This document shows, one piece after another, positions 41,823 through 50,635 of a DNA stretch of 60,617 nucleotides (within the stretch, counting starts at the first letter, position 1; each line of letters starts with the position of its first letter). The notes beneath the pieces were generated by a model that did not search any database, was not told the origin of the DNA, and saw only the letters and a list, made by a program, of their open reading frames with translations. Made by a program: the position numbers and the translations under genes. The stretch covers positions 1 through 60,617 of the forward strand of contig JAISIC010000045.1 in assembly GCA_031262225.1 (NCBI GenBank), in the 5' to 3' direction. Source of the stretch: Ruminococcus sp. (GTDB taxonomy: Bacteria > Bacillota > Clostridia > Oscillospirales > Ruminococcaceae).

Positions 41823-42101
41823 TTATTCTACAACTTTGGGTACTACAAAGCAATTATTCATATTACGAGCGTTTTTGAGTATCTTTTCTGTCGGGAAGGA
41901 AGTTTCAGCCTTGTCTTTCCGAAGTTCATTGATAAACACATTTTTATTATCAAGAAGCGGGTCATAAACAAGATCGGCGTTCTTTACGGTGTCCATAATG
42001 TCAATGATATCGGTCATATCGTGAAGAAGTTCGTCCCGTTCTGTGTCTGAAAAGGTAAGTTTGCCCAGATCGGCTATCTGATTGAATGTTTGAAGATCCA
42101 T
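41823..42101 (-). CDS. gatC: aspartyl/glutamyl-tRNA amidotransferase subunit C
   Basis: GatC, 92 residues, which wraps around GatA and GatB to hold the complex together. The family features are the N-terminal helix FNQIADLGKLTFSDTERDELLHDMTDIIDIMDTV and the later segment around FPTEKILKNARNMNNCFVVPKVVE. It is the first gene of the gatCAB-aspS operon, behind AAGGAAGG and a sigma-A promoter. Confidence 0.95.
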   Translation of the reverse strand: MDLQTFNQIADLGKLTFSDTERDELLHDMTDIIDIMDTVKNADLVYDPLLDNKNVFINELRKDKAETSFPTEKILKNARNMNNCFVVPKVVE

Positions 42102-42136
42102 ATTTTTTTCCTTCCTTTTAGAAATTATACTTTTAT

Positions 42137-42165
42137 ATTATAACATAATCCCCGAAAGAATGCAA
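42137..42165 (-). promoter_or_regulatory. sigma-A promoter for gatCAB-aspS
   Basis: TTGCAT (42160-42165), a 17-base spacer and TATAAT (42137-42142) on the minus strand. The -35 box lies in the loop, and part of the spacer in one arm, of the hairpin that ends the arabinose operon. Confidence 0.75.
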
Positions 42166-42180
42166 GCACTTTTTCGGGGA
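42149..42180 (-). terminator. hairpin after the arabinose operon
   Basis: TCCCCGAAA (42149-42157) pairs with TTTCGGGGA (42172-42180). No T run follows on the minus strand, so termination may be partial, and the same DNA holds the gatC promoter. Confidence 0.6.
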
Positions 42181-42204
42181 AATTTGTTAATATTTAATTT
42201 ATTT

Positions 42205-42906
42205 TTATTGACCGTAGTAGGCGTTCTTGCCGTGCTTGCGTAAAAAGTGCTTGTCAAGGAGCTTTTGATCCATCTTGTTGTTGAAAATACCTGTCGGTGA
42301 TTCTAACATCAGCGTATGCCAAGCCATAAATGCCACTTCTTCAAGCACTACCGCATTTTCAACCGCTTTTGCGGCAGAATTTCCCCATGTAAACGGTCCG
42401 TGTTCGCACACAAGAACCGCCGGAACGCTGTTGCAGTCACGTTCTTTGAATGCGTTCACGATAACTTCGCCGGTGTTTGCTTCGTAATCATTCTCTATTT
42501 GAATTGCAGTCATCGCCGATGTGCAGGGGATTTCGCCGTAAAAATAATCTGCATGAGTGGTCCCGAGAGGGGGGATCCCTACACCAAGCTGTGAAAATAT
42601 CGTCGCAAACCTGCTGTGAGTGTGACACACACCGCCGATTTCAGGGAAGTTACGGTATAAGACAAGATGTGTAGGCGTGTCGGAGGACGGCTTTAGTTTG
42701 CTGTCGATAACCTCACCGTCAGAAAGCCTAACGATAACCATATCTTCGGGTTTCATCTGCGAGTACTCCACGCCGGACGGCTTTATAGCCATAATACCCG
42801 CATCTCTGTCAACACCGCTGACATTTCCCCATGTGAGGGTAACGAGCCCATGGGCAGGTAATGCCATATTCGCGTCATATACAGCCTTTTTCAGTTCGTC
42901 ATACAT
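42205..42906 (-). CDS. araD: L-ribulose-5-phosphate 4-epimerase
   Basis: A class II aldolase-fold epimerase of 233 residues that converts L-ribulose 5-phosphate to D-xylulose 5-phosphate. The opening LVTLTWGNVSGVDRD, the phosphate-binding SSDTPTHLVLYR and the zinc ligands in GGVCHTHSRFATIFSQLG and THADYFYGEIPCT are all present, as is the C-terminal HGPFTWG. It lies six bases after araA and completes araB-araA-araD. Confidence 0.95.
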   Translation of the reverse strand: MYDELKKAVYDANMALPAHGLVTLTWGNVSGVDRDAGIMAIKPSGVEYSQMKPEDMVIVRLSDGEVIDSKLKPSSDTPTHLVLYRNFPEIGGVCHTHSRFATIFSQLGVGIPPLGTTHADYFYGEIPCTSAMTAIQIENDYEANTGEVIVNAFKERDCNSVPAVLVCEHGPFTWGNSAAKAVENAVVLEEVAFMAWHTLMLESPTGIFNNKMDQKLLDKHFLRKHGKNAYYGQ

Positions 42907-42912
42907 AGAAAA

Positions 42913-44403
42913 TTACCCCTTGAGCTTCCAAACAAGATCATTAATGATAAGCTCTTCCTCAATCTTTGCGGGGGTGGAATTTTTGTCTATAAGAATAAAC
43001 TCAATATCCATAATTCTTGCGAAATCACGCATCTGTTCAGAGGTTACGTCAAGAGAAAGTACGGTGTGGTGAGCACCGCCCGCGATTATCCAACATTCCG
43101 CTCCTATGGTGAGGGACGGTTCGGGTTTCCACATAACCCTTGCCACAGGGAGATTGGGCATAGTTTGAGTTGGCTTTATACACTCAATTTCCTGAACGAT
43201 AAGGCGGAAACGCCCGCCGATGTCGATAAGCGACGCTACAATTCCTTTTCCGGGTTTGTTTTCAAACACAATCCTTGCAGGGTCTTCTCTGTCGCCTATA
43301 CCGAGGGGGTGAATTTCAACACACGGTTTATTTTCGGCAATAACAGGGTCAACTTCAAGCATATGTGCACCGAGGCAGATGCCCTGTTTCAGGTCATAGT
43401 TATAATCTTCCATAAACATGGAAAGCCCATCGGAGTAACTCTTGTTAGTCTTTCCCATACGCTTCATGATGGCAACAAGTGCAGAAGTTTTCCAGTCTCC
43501 CTCTCCTGCATAGCCGTAACCGTCAGCCATGAGGTTTTGGGTCGCGATACCCGGGAGCTGGCGAAGACCGTAAAGGTCTTGGAAGGTATTTGAAAATGCT
43601 GTGCAACCCTGCTCGTCAAGGAGTTTTCTAATTGCTATCTCTTCAACTGCCTGATAACGAAGGGTTTCCTTATCTTTATCCGAAGTGATGGCAGAGAGGT
43701 CATAACGATCAGCATATTCCGCGAGCTTTTCGTCAATCTCTTTTTGGGAGATAGTTTCCATCGTCTCGACAAGCTTACCTACACCCCATGTGTTGACCTG
43801 CCAGCCGAGTTTTATCTGAGCTTCAATCTTGTCGCCCTCTGTCACGGCAACTTCTCTCATATTGTCGCCGAAACGCATAAGCTTTAAAGTCTTCGAGAAT
43901 GATGCTCCCACAGCAACCCTCTGCCAGTCGGCAATACGGTCTGTGACAGCGTTATCCTCCCAGTATCCGGCGATAACCTTTCGGGGAATCCTCATTCTTG
44001 CACCGATAAAGCCGTGTTCTCTGTCACCATGAGCGGATTGGTGAAGGTTCATATAATCCATGTCTATAGCTTCATTAGGAATATCGGCATTAAACTGCGT
44101 ATGGAAAATAAGCCACGGCTTTTGAAGGAGCGAAAGTCCGTTAATCCACATCTTAGACGGAGAAAATGTGTGACAGAATGTTATTACCCCTGCACAGTCA
44201 TCGGCACGATTTGCTTTAGATATAATTTCGGTTATCTCGGAATTGGATTTCATCACGTCATAAAACTCAACGGGGTAGGGAAGTACGTCTGAAAGATGCT
44301 CGGCAATCCTCACTGCATCCATCCCCACCTGTGCCAAACATTCGTCACCGTAAAGCATATGGCTGCCGACCACGAACCAGAAAACATAATTCTTCATTTT
44401 CAT
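42913..44403 (-). CDS. araA: L-arabinose isomerase
   Basis: A 496-residue isomerase that converts L-arabinose to L-ribulose with Mn2+. The start FWFVVGSHMLYGDECL, the ITFCHTFSPSKMWINGL segment and the AEGDWKTSALVAIMKRM motif with its metal Glu residues match the family; the C-terminal ECWIIAGGAHHTVLS is also characteristic. Starts at ATG 44403 or 44397 are both possible after AAAGG; the longer frame uses a TTG. It is encoded between the kinase and the epimerase. Confidence 0.95.
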   Translation of the reverse strand: MKMKNYVFWFVVGSHMLYGDECLAQVGMDAVRIAEHLSDVLPYPVEFYDVMKSNSEITEIISKANRADDCAGVITFCHTFSPSKMWINGLSLLQKPWLIFHTQFNADIPNEAIDMDYMNLHQSAHGDREHGFIGARMRIPRKVIAGYWEDNAVTDRIADWQRVAVGASFSKTLKLMRFGDNMREVAVTEGDKIEAQIKLGWQVNTWGVGKLVETMETISQKEIDEKLAEYADRYDLSAITSDKDKETLRYQAVEEIAIRKLLDEQGCTAFSNTFQDLYGLRQLPGIATQNLMADGYGYAGEGDWKTSALVAIMKRMGKTNKSYSDGLSMFMEDYNYDLKQGICLGAHMLEVDPVIAENKPCVEIHPLGIGDREDPARIVFENKPGKGIVASLIDIGGRFRLIVQEIECIKPTQTMPNLPVARVMWKPEPSLTIGAECWIIAGGAHHTVLSLDVTSEQMRDFARIMDIEFILIDKNSTPAKIEEELIINDLVWKLKG

Positions 44404-44425
44404 TTTACCTTTCAAGCGGTTTGGG

Positions 44426-45952
44426 TTAATTATTTTCGCGGATTATATGAAGTCCTGCAATAAATCGTCCGTAATAGTCGTCAAAATCTTTTATGCCTTC
44501 ATCTGTCGGCTGATATATTGTTTCATTCGTTTTCGCAAAAACATTTTCCCCTAAAAATCTGTCAAGTGAAATTCCGTTGTTATCAAGATACGCCGCAAGC
44601 AGTGCCGCACCGTATGCACCGCCTTCCCCGGCTGAAACACCGACGGCAATCGGAACTCCGAAAGCGTTTGCCGCAGTTTTTGCACCGAACCCGCCCGACT
44701 TGAAATATCCGCCGTGCCCGTAGATTTTTTTCAGGTCAATTTCCTCATCTGCTAAAATGTCCATGCCTATTTTGAGGGTACACATCGCCGAATAAAGAAT
44801 AGTGCGTGAAAAATTCGCAAGGTTAAGGGTTGATGTCGGCGATTTTATAAACATTTCTATACCGTCGGAAACTGCGGCAATTGGTTCTGCCGATAAAAAG
44901 CCGTATGACATAAGCCCGTTTGACGAGCCGGAATGTGCAGCAGCAAAAAATGTCTCATAAAGCTTGCTTAAATCAGGCTGTAAACCATATCCGTTCATGA
45001 CATCAGCAAAAAGATTAACCCAAGTGTCAACCTCTCCCGAGCAGTTGTTGCAATGAACCATCGCAACATCATCACCCGCCGGAGTTGTCACCATATCGAT
45101 TTCGGGATAACTCTTTTGAAGCGGTTTTTCAAGCACCGCCATCGCGAAAACGGAAGTTCCGGCAGAGATATTTCCCGTGTTGACGGTGACGGAGTTTGTC
45201 GCAGCCATTCCCGTTCCTGCATCGCCCTCCGGGGGAGCAAAGCTGATACCCGACATAAGCTTGCCGCTGACATCAAGATATTTTGCACCGCTTTCGGTCA
45301 GTTTCCCTGCATTAACACCGGCATGAAGGATTTTCGGAAAAATATCGTTTATCTTTTTATCAAAGCCGTGTTCTGATAAAAGATCCTCAAAGATTTTCAC
45401 ACGTTCTTCGTCATATTTCCCACTTTTAATAGGGAACATTCCCGAAGCATCACCTATTCCGAGCACCTTTTCACCGGTTAAGAGGTAGTGAACATATCCT
45501 GCAAGAGTTGTGACAAAATCAATTTTTCCTATATACTCTTCATTGTCAATAACCGCTTGAAAAAGATGTGCACACGACCAACGCAAGGGAATATTGAATG
45601 AAAGTTTTTCAGACAAAATCCCTGCCGCTTTTTCGGTATTAACATTTCGCCAAGTACGAAACGGCGTTAATAGATTCATGTCTTTATCAAAAGCCAAAAA
45701 GCCGTGCATCATCGCGGAGATACAGATTGACTTTACTGTTTTAATATCTTCCCCAACCTCTTTTGTGAGTTTGGCAAAAGTATCTTTTAAACCATTGCTT
45801 ATATCTTCTTCCGAATATGTGAAAAGATCGTTTTCAAATCGGTTCTCCCACGTGTGTGATGCGGAACAGACAGGGCTAAAGTTTTCATCAATCAGTATTG
45901 CCTTTATTCTTGTTGAACCGAATTCAATGCCCAAATAACAATTTTCAGTCAT
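44426..45952 (-). CDS. araB: FGGY-family carbohydrate kinase, L-ribulokinase role
   Basis: A protein of 508 residues with the two-lobed FGGY kinase fold. The ATP-phosphate loop LGIEFGSTRIKAILID, the substrate lobe SICISAMMHGFLAFD and the later GGGFGAKTAANAFG-like segment (KSGGFGAKTAANAFGVP) are present. The immediate araA and araD partners indicate L-ribulokinase. It belongs to the non-classical clostridial ribulokinase-like group rather than E. coli AraB, so the symbol is by role. ATG 45952 overlaps the end of the methyltransferase gene by eight bases. Confidence 0.88.
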   Translation of the reverse strand: MTENCYLGIEFGSTRIKAILIDENFSPVCSASHTWENRFENDLFTYSEEDISNGLKDTFAKLTKEVGEDIKTVKSICISAMMHGFLAFDKDMNLLTPFRTWRNVNTEKAAGILSEKLSFNIPLRWSCAHLFQAVIDNEEYIGKIDFVTTLAGYVHYLLTGEKVLGIGDASGMFPIKSGKYDEERVKIFEDLLSEHGFDKKINDIFPKILHAGVNAGKLTESGAKYLDVSGKLMSGISFAPPEGDAGTGMAATNSVTVNTGNISAGTSVFAMAVLEKPLQKSYPEIDMVTTPAGDDVAMVHCNNCSGEVDTWVNLFADVMNGYGLQPDLSKLYETFFAAAHSGSSNGLMSYGFLSAEPIAAVSDGIEMFIKSPTSTLNLANFSRTILYSAMCTLKIGMDILADEEIDLKKIYGHGGYFKSGGFGAKTAANAFGVPIAVGVSAGEGGAYGAALLAAYLDNNGISLDRFLGENVFAKTNETIYQPTDEGIKDFDDYYGRFIAGLHIIRENN

Positions 45953-47090
45953 AATTATCACCGTATAACAATGTAAATAGTGTTTGTTTAATACCGAAAA
46001 AGTTTAATGCTTTTTTAACTTCATCAAGTGAATCATTACGCTTTTTTTTATTCACATTACTGAGCGTTCCGCGAATAAGCAGATTTTTCGGCGTGGCTTC
46101 AAATCCTACAAACTCCATCAAATCGACCTTATATCCGTTCGCAGTAAGGAGCCCTGATCGAATCGTATCGGTCAAAAGTGCCGAAAAACGTTCCTTCGTA
46201 AGCCCGTGTGAAAGCATAAGCGGAAAAACATTCACTTTTACCTGTGAGTTAATCTGGGAGTTTATCTCCTTTTGGCAGCAGGGGACAGAAAAAATATGTT
46301 TAATGTGATGAGTTATTGCATAATAAAGAGCATAATCTGTTGCGGTGTCACAGGCGTGAAGCGTTATCATAATGTCAAAATTATCAAAATCTTTTTTGTT
46401 TGCATCACTTATATCGCCATGGTAAAATTTCAAATTTTCATAGCCATAACGAACTGCGGCGTCATTGCATTTTGTTATAACATCTCTTTTAAGGTCAAGC
46501 CCGACCATTTTTACAGAACGGCATTTGAGCTCTGTAAGATAGTAATAAATCGCGAAGGTGAGATAAGATTTCCCGCATCCGAAATCAACTATCTTTATAG
46601 TTTTATCGAGCGGAATTTCCGATATTTTATCGTCGATAATCTCTATAAAACGATTGAGCTGGCGAAACTTGTCTTGCATTGAGGCTTTGACTTTTCCGTC
46701 CGCAGTTTGAAGCCCCATGTCTACAAGAGGAGGAGCATATATACCATCTTTTATTATATAATTCTTTTCACGGTTATGCGAAGTGCTCTCGATATTTACT
46801 GTATTATTCCGCGAACGGTTGTAAAGCAGTTTACCTTTTTTGCTGACACGATATGAATATTCAAAATTTTCATCCCAAACGGTTAGATTACGAAAATCCG
46901 TTTTGATTGCAGTTTCGAAATATTCGTTTATACCTGCGGTGTCGATTATCTCTGTAAACGACTGTTTTTCGGTCAGTTTTTCAAGTTTATATCCCTTGTC
47001 GGTGAGAACGCCTGAAATACGTTTGAATTTTGAGTTTATCGGACTGCTTAATACAAAACGGTTTATATTCTTATGGTCTGATATATTCAT
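45945..47090 (-). CDS. class I SAM methyltransferase (PF13679 type)
   Basis: A protein of 381 residues. A 120-residue N-terminal region of unknown fold is followed by a Rossmann methyltransferase domain (about 150-330). The SAM-binding motif I is KIVDFGCGKSYLTFAIYYYL, motif II is VGLDLKRDVITKC and motif IV DIMITLHACDTATDYAL. The CDTATDYAL and VPCCQKEIN features are typical of the METTL25/GSTCD-like PF13679 group, whose known members methylate RNA or ribosome-related targets. It overlaps araB, so it is transcribed into the arabinose genes, a link with no obvious metabolic reason. Confidence 0.85.
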   Translation of the reverse strand: MNISDHKNINRFVLSSPINSKFKRISGVLTDKGYKLEKLTEKQSFTEIIDTAGINEYFETAIKTDFRNLTVWDENFEYSYRVSKKGKLLYNRSRNNTVNIESTSHNREKNYIIKDGIYAPPLVDMGLQTADGKVKASMQDKFRQLNRFIEIIDDKISEIPLDKTIKIVDFGCGKSYLTFAIYYYLTELKCRSVKMVGLDLKRDVITKCNDAAVRYGYENLKFYHGDISDANKKDFDNFDIMITLHACDTATDYALYYAITHHIKHIFSVPCCQKEINSQINSQVKVNVFPLMLSHGLTKERFSALLTDTIRSGLLTANGYKVDLMEFVGFEATPKNLLIRGTLSNVNKKKRNDSLDEVKKALNFFGIKQTLFTLLYGDNYD

Positions 47091-47101
47091 ATATAATATA
47101 A

Positions 47102-47141
47102 ACCGCCGCCGTAAAATTCTGTCGATTCCTACGGCGGCGGT
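47102..47141 (-). terminator. GC-rich terminator after the SCP2-repeat gene
   Basis: ACCGCCGCCGTA (47102-47113) is the exact complement of TACGGCGGCGGT (47130-47141), a 12-base stem with a 16-base loop, followed on the minus strand by a T-rich stretch. It also sits only 11 bases upstream of the methyltransferase ATG, so it may act as an attenuator for the methyltransferase-ara genes. Confidence 0.8.
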
Positions 47142-47155
47142 TCCGGTAAAAAAAT

Positions 47156-48136
47156 TTACTTGTTAGAGAAGAGTGCGAAGCAAGCGATCATTGCTTTTTT
47201 ATAGTCGCCTGTTATTTCTAAGGTGCGGTTGCTCATACCTACAGAAATTTCAAATTTTCCGTTTGCAAGAGCGATGAAGTTATCGGCAGAGATTTTGAAA
47301 TCAGCCGCAGAATCTTCATAGCGATAGGGTTGAACGTCAACCTTACCGTCTTCGATAAGAATATAGAATGTACCTTCAGCCGCTCCGTGTAAAATCACAT
47401 TCACGGGAATCTTAGCAATTTTTGAGGATACTTTAATGCCGCTTAAAGCATTTTGAGCGATTGCAACAACTGCGTTATAATTCATACTGTTTTTTGATTT
47501 ACGTTCTTTTTTTGCGGTCGATTCTGCCGGTTTCGCAGAAGCCTTAGCTGCTGTTTTTTTAGCAGCGGGTTTCTTAGCTGCGGGTTTCTTTGCAGTCGGT
47601 TTTTTAGCGGCAGGTTTCTTAGCAGCGGGCTTTTTTACTGCAGGCTTTTCAGCGGGTTTCGCAGCAGCCTTGGGAGCAGCCTTGGGAGCAGTGGCTTTCT
47701 TAGGAGCAGTTTTCTTTGCAGAAGCAGCTTTTTTAGCAGGAGCTTTTTTAACTGCGGGTTTTTCAGCAACTTTCTTTTCAGCCTTAGGTGCAGCGGGTTT
47801 CTTTGCGGCCGGTTTCTTAGCCGCAGGTTTTTTAGCTGCGGGTTTCTTTTCCGCCGGTTTATCTTCTGCCGGTTTCGCAGAAGCCTTAGGAGCCGCGGGT
47901 TTCTTTGCAGCCGGTTTCTTAGCCGCAGGTTTTTTAGCTGCGGGTTTCTTAGCAGCTGTTTTCTTTTCAACCGGTTTTTTAGCTTCCGGTTTCTTTTCTA
48001 CCGGTTTGTCTTCTGCCGGTTTCGCAGAAGCCTTAGGTGCAAGTTCGGGAGCTTTCGGGGTAACCGCTTCGGGAACTGCCTTAATTTCTTCAGCTTTGAT
48101 TTCTGCAGGGACAGGACTTGTCTGTTTTTTTGCCAT
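47156..48136 (-). CDS. Ala/Lys/Pro-repeat (histone H1-like) protein with SCP2 domain
   Basis: A protein of 326 residues. Residues 1-40 are acidic; about 40-215 are an extended repeat of PAAKKPAAKK-type units, strongly basic and disordered, resembling histone H1 C-terminal tails and bacterial H1-like proteins. The final 110 residues form an SCP2 sterol-carrier domain: FYILIEDGKVDVQPYRYEDSAADFKISADNFIALANGKFEI, then LEITGDYKKA. SCP2 domains bind lipids; the basic repeat should bind DNA, RNA or anionic polymer. I do not know a described role for this fusion. GGAGG lies five bases before ATG 48136, and the gene has its own promoter and terminator. Confidence 0.85.
   Translation of the reverse strand: MAKKQTSPVPAEIKAEEIKAVPEAVTPKAPELAPKASAKPAEDKPVEKKPEAKKPVEKKTAAKKPAAKKPAAKKPAAKKPAAPKASAKPAEDKPAEKKPAAKKPAAKKPAAKKPAAPKAEKKVAEKPAVKKAPAKKAASAKKTAPKKATAPKAAPKAAAKPAEKPAVKKPAAKKPAAKKPTAKKPAAKKPAAKKTAAKASAKPAESTAKKERKSKNSMNYNAVVAIAQNALSGIKVSSKIAKIPVNVILHGAAEGTFYILIEDGKVDVQPYRYEDSAADFKISADNFIALANGKFEISVGMSNRTLEITGDYKKAMIACFALFSNK
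47530..48030 (-). repeat. imperfect tandem repeat coding PAAKKPAAKK units
   Basis: A roughly 500-base tract of 12- to 15-base units within the gene at 47156-48136. A larger block, from ASAKPAEDKP to KKPAAPK, is present twice, showing expansion by internal duplication. Such tracts commonly vary in length between strains. Confidence 0.85.
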
Positions 48137-48219
48137 ATAATCCTCCGAATTAATTTCCAAGCCAATTTACATCGGCTTATTTATATCTATTATTTGATAC
48201 AAATGTAATTTATATTTAT

Positions 48220-48248
48220 ATTATAAAGCAGATAAATATTTTTGTCAA
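48220..48248 (-). promoter_or_regulatory. sigma-A promoter for the SCP2-repeat gene
   Basis: TTGACA (48243-48248), a 17-base spacer and TATAAT (48220-48225) on the minus strand. The leader is about 75 bases long. The promoter is 46 bases past the stop of the ACT gene. Confidence 0.85.
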
Positions 48249-48293
48249 TAGTTTATGGTAAAAAAATTTGAAAAAAGATGAAAAAAACTGTTT

Positions 48294-48719
48294 TTAAGCA
48301 GATATTTCAGCTTGAGTTAAGAGTTTAAACTTATCGGAAAGTACATTTTGAGCTTTTTGGTTATCATCAACACGAAGAATAACCGATGCAAGACCGTCGC
48401 TTTTTGATATGAATGCATACATATACTCAACAGATATTTCGGCTGATGACAGAATATCCATTGCATCGGCAAGTCCGCCCGGTCGGTCTGTAATCTGTAC
48501 TGCGATAACATCGGTGAGCGACACAAGACATTCACCGTTCTTAAGTGCGGTATAAGCCTTGTCAACATCATTCACGATAAGCCTTAAGATGCCGAAATCT
48601 TTTGTGTCTGCAACGGAAAGCGCACGGATATCAATTTCGCTCTGCCTTAAGATATCGGTGATTGCGGAGAGACGACCTTTTTTGTTTTCCACGAAAACGG
48701 AGAGTTGTTTTATTAACAT
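48294..48719 (-). CDS. tandem ACT-domain protein
   Basis: A protein of 141 residues made of two ACT domains: LIKQLSVFVENKKGRLSAITDILRQSEIDIRALSVAD, and VIAVQITDRPGGLADAMDILSSAEISVEYMYAF. ACT pairs bind amino acids and regulate associated enzymes. Stand-alone proteins of this type regularly follow iorAB-paaK in anaerobes, suggesting that it senses an aromatic or branched amino acid for this pathway. It is the last gene of the rhomboid-csd-iorA-iorB-paaK-ACT operon. Confidence 0.92.
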   Translation of the reverse strand: MLIKQLSVFVENKKGRLSAITDILRQSEIDIRALSVADTKDFGILRLIVNDVDKAYTALKNGECLVSLTDVIAVQITDRPGGLADAMDILSSAEISVEYMYAFISKSDGLASVILRVDDNQKAQNVLSDKFKLLTQAEISA

Positions 48720-48743
48720 AATAAACCTCCAAAATTATTTATA

Positions 48744-50054
48744 TTAGTCAAGCAGTTTACGCCTGTCGGTAACGTGAGCGGCTTTGCCTTCAAAGCGTTT
48801 TAAGGTTTTGGGTTCACACATGGTTATCTTCGCACCTATGCCGATAACCGATTCAACAGCGGCTTTGATTGTGTTTTCGATATCTTCCATACTCTTTATG
48901 GTATCGGAGAACATAGCTTCTGAAACTTCAACTTCGATTTCAAGTGTGTCGTTATTATTTATACGGTCAACGTTGATGTGATAGAACGGCTCTGAACCAG
49001 CAACGGAAAGGAGTGCAGTTTCAATCTGTGACGGGAAGACATTAACACCGCGAATGATAAGCATATCATCGGTACGTCCCTTGGGTTTGAGCATCTTTAT
49101 AAGTGTGCGACCGCAGGAACATTTGTCTCGTGAAAGTACGGCAATGTCACGTGTACGATAGCGAAGAAGCGGGAAAGCTTCTTTTGTAATGCAGGTGAAA
49201 ACAAGTTCACCCTGTTCTCCGAGCGGCAAAACTTCACCGGTGTCGGGATCGATAATTTCGGGGATGAAGTGATCTTCACAGATATGCATACCCGTCTGCT
49301 CTTCACACTCAAACGACACACCCGGTCCGATAATCTCGGTCAGTCCGTAAATATCGTAAGCCTTAAGTCCGAGCATATCTTCAAGAGTTGCCCTCATCTC
49401 TTGGGTCCAAGGTTCTGCACCGAAAAGTCCTGCTTTAAGCTTTATCTGGTCTTTGGTTATACCCATATCGCGCATAGTTTCGGCGATGAACATTGCATAG
49501 GACGGCGTACAGCATATAAGCGTGCTCCCGAAGTCCTTGATTATGTTTATCTGACGTGCGGTGTTACCGGTTGAAACAGGGATAACGGTCATACCGAGTT
49601 TCTCTGCACCGCCGTGAACGCCCAGACCGCCTGTGAAAAGCCCGTAACCATATGAAACGTGCATGAAGTCAGCCTTAGTTCCGCCCGCCGCAACGAGTGC
49701 ACGAGCCGCACAGTCGTTCCAGATTTCAAGGTCGTTACGAGTATAGCCGACAACAATCTGTTTGCCGGTTGTACCCGAAGAGGCATGAAGACGAACAACA
49801 TCTTCAAGCGGAACAGCGAACAGACCATAGGGATAGGTGTCGCGAAGATCCTGCTTCATCACAAACGGAAGTTTGTGAAGGTCAGCTACAGACTTTATGT
49901 CGTCGGGTGTAATACCCTTTTCTATCATTCTGTCACGATAAAAGGGTACATTTTCATAAACTCTGCGAACTGTCTGAGAAAGTCTGAAGCTTTGGAGAGA
50001 TTCCATCTCGTTAAGTGTGGCGCATTCCATCGCCTTGTCATAGTAGTTTCCCAT
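48744..50054 (-). CDS. paaK: phenylacetate-CoA ligase
   Basis: An AMP-forming aryl-CoA ligase of 436 residues. The P-loop [17 protein letters not shown], the [18 protein letters not shown] segment and the hinge with [21 protein letters not shown] are typical of PaaK. The Cys pair in KCSCGRT is common in anaerobic members. It makes CoA thioesters of phenylacetate, indoleacetate or related acids. Directly downstream of iorB, it probably works with IorAB in the breakdown or reverse synthesis of aromatic amino acids. Confidence 0.93.
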   Translation of the reverse strand: MGNYYDKAMECATLNEMESLQSFRLSQTVRRVYENVPFYRDRMIEKGITPDDIKSVADLHKLPFVMKQDLRDTYPYGLFAVPLEDVVRLHASSGTTGKQIVVGYTRNDLEIWNDCAARALVAAGGTKADFMHVSYGYGLFTGGLGVHGGAEKLGMTVIPVSTGNTARQINIIKDFGSTLICCTPSYAMFIAETMRDMGITKDQIKLKAGLFGAEPWTQEMRATLEDMLGLKAYDIYGLTEIIGPGVSFECEEQTGMHICEDHFIPEIIDPDTGEVLPLGEQGELVFTCITKEAFPLLRYRTRDIAVLSRDKCSCGRTLIKMLKPKGRTDDMLIIRGVNVFPSQIETALLSVAGSEPFYHINVDRINNNDTLEIEVEVSEAMFSDTIKSMEDIENTIKAAVESVIGIGAKITMCEPKTLKRFEGKAAHVTDRRKLLD

Positions 50055-50066
50055 TTTTTCTTCCCC

Positions 50067-50633
50067 TTATATGTTTTTACCCAAATCAAACGCCTTTTTA
50101 TTGAGTTCGATAAACTTCGCGGGAACACACTCTTCGATCGCTTTCATCCATGCTTCAATAGGGGAATCCATCACCTTTGATAATACACCCATCAAAACAA
50201 CGTTTGAAGCTTTCGCCGAACCTGCCTGAAGAGCAGAATCAAGCGCATCTACCGCAGTTATATCTATACCCAAAGCTTTGATTTTTTCTATAATTTCTTC
50301 CGGATATGAGGCGTTGCCCGTTATAACAGGCATAGGATCGATCTTTTGGGTGGATACGATCATTTTTCCGCCCTTTTTAAGATACGAAACATATCTTGCC
50401 GCTTCAAGCTGTTCAAATGCTATAATTATATCTGCTTCACCGCGATTTATAACAGGAGAAGTTACCTTTTCGCCGTATTTTACATAGGTTACAACCGAAC
50501 CGCCGCGCTGGCTCATTCCGTGAACCTCCGAAACTTTCACATCAACACCCTTGTTTTGGAGTACATTGGCGATAAGCCTTGAAGCAAGGAGTGTACCCTG
50601 ACCGCCGACACCGACTATCATAATTGATTTTAC
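50067..50633 (-). CDS. iorB: indolepyruvate:ferredoxin oxidoreductase, beta subunit
   Basis: The 188-residue beta subunit, with the KGOR gamma-type fold. The opening MIVGVGGQGTLLASRLIANVLQ, followed by VSEVHGMSQRGGSVVTYVKYG, is diagnostic. ATG 50633 overlaps the iorA stop (TGATG), with GGAGG upstream, giving strict coupling of the two subunits. With IorA it oxidises aryl-pyruvates to aryl-acetyl-CoA, reducing ferredoxin. Confidence 0.95.
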   Translation of the reverse strand, partial: VKSIMIVGVGGQGTLLASRLIANVLQNKGVDVKVSEVHGMSQRGGSVVTYVKYGEKVTSPVINRGEADIIIAFEQLEAARYVSYLKKGGKMIVSTQKIDPMPVITGNASYPEEIIEKIKALGIDITAVDALDSALQAGSAKASNVVLMGVLSKVMDSPIEAWMKAIEECVPAKFIELNKKAFDLGKNI

Positions 50634-50635
50634 CA

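Noticed and set aside
42137..42165. Hairpin at 42149-42180 as a strong intrinsic terminator
   Set aside because: The stem is good, but no T run follows on the minus strand, so I list it with lower confidence rather than as certain.
47670..48140. Long Ala/Gly/Phe-rich frame on the plus strand opposite the SCP2-repeat gene
   Set aside because: It is the antisense shadow of the GC-biased PAAKK repeat; it has no ribosome binding site and no family features.
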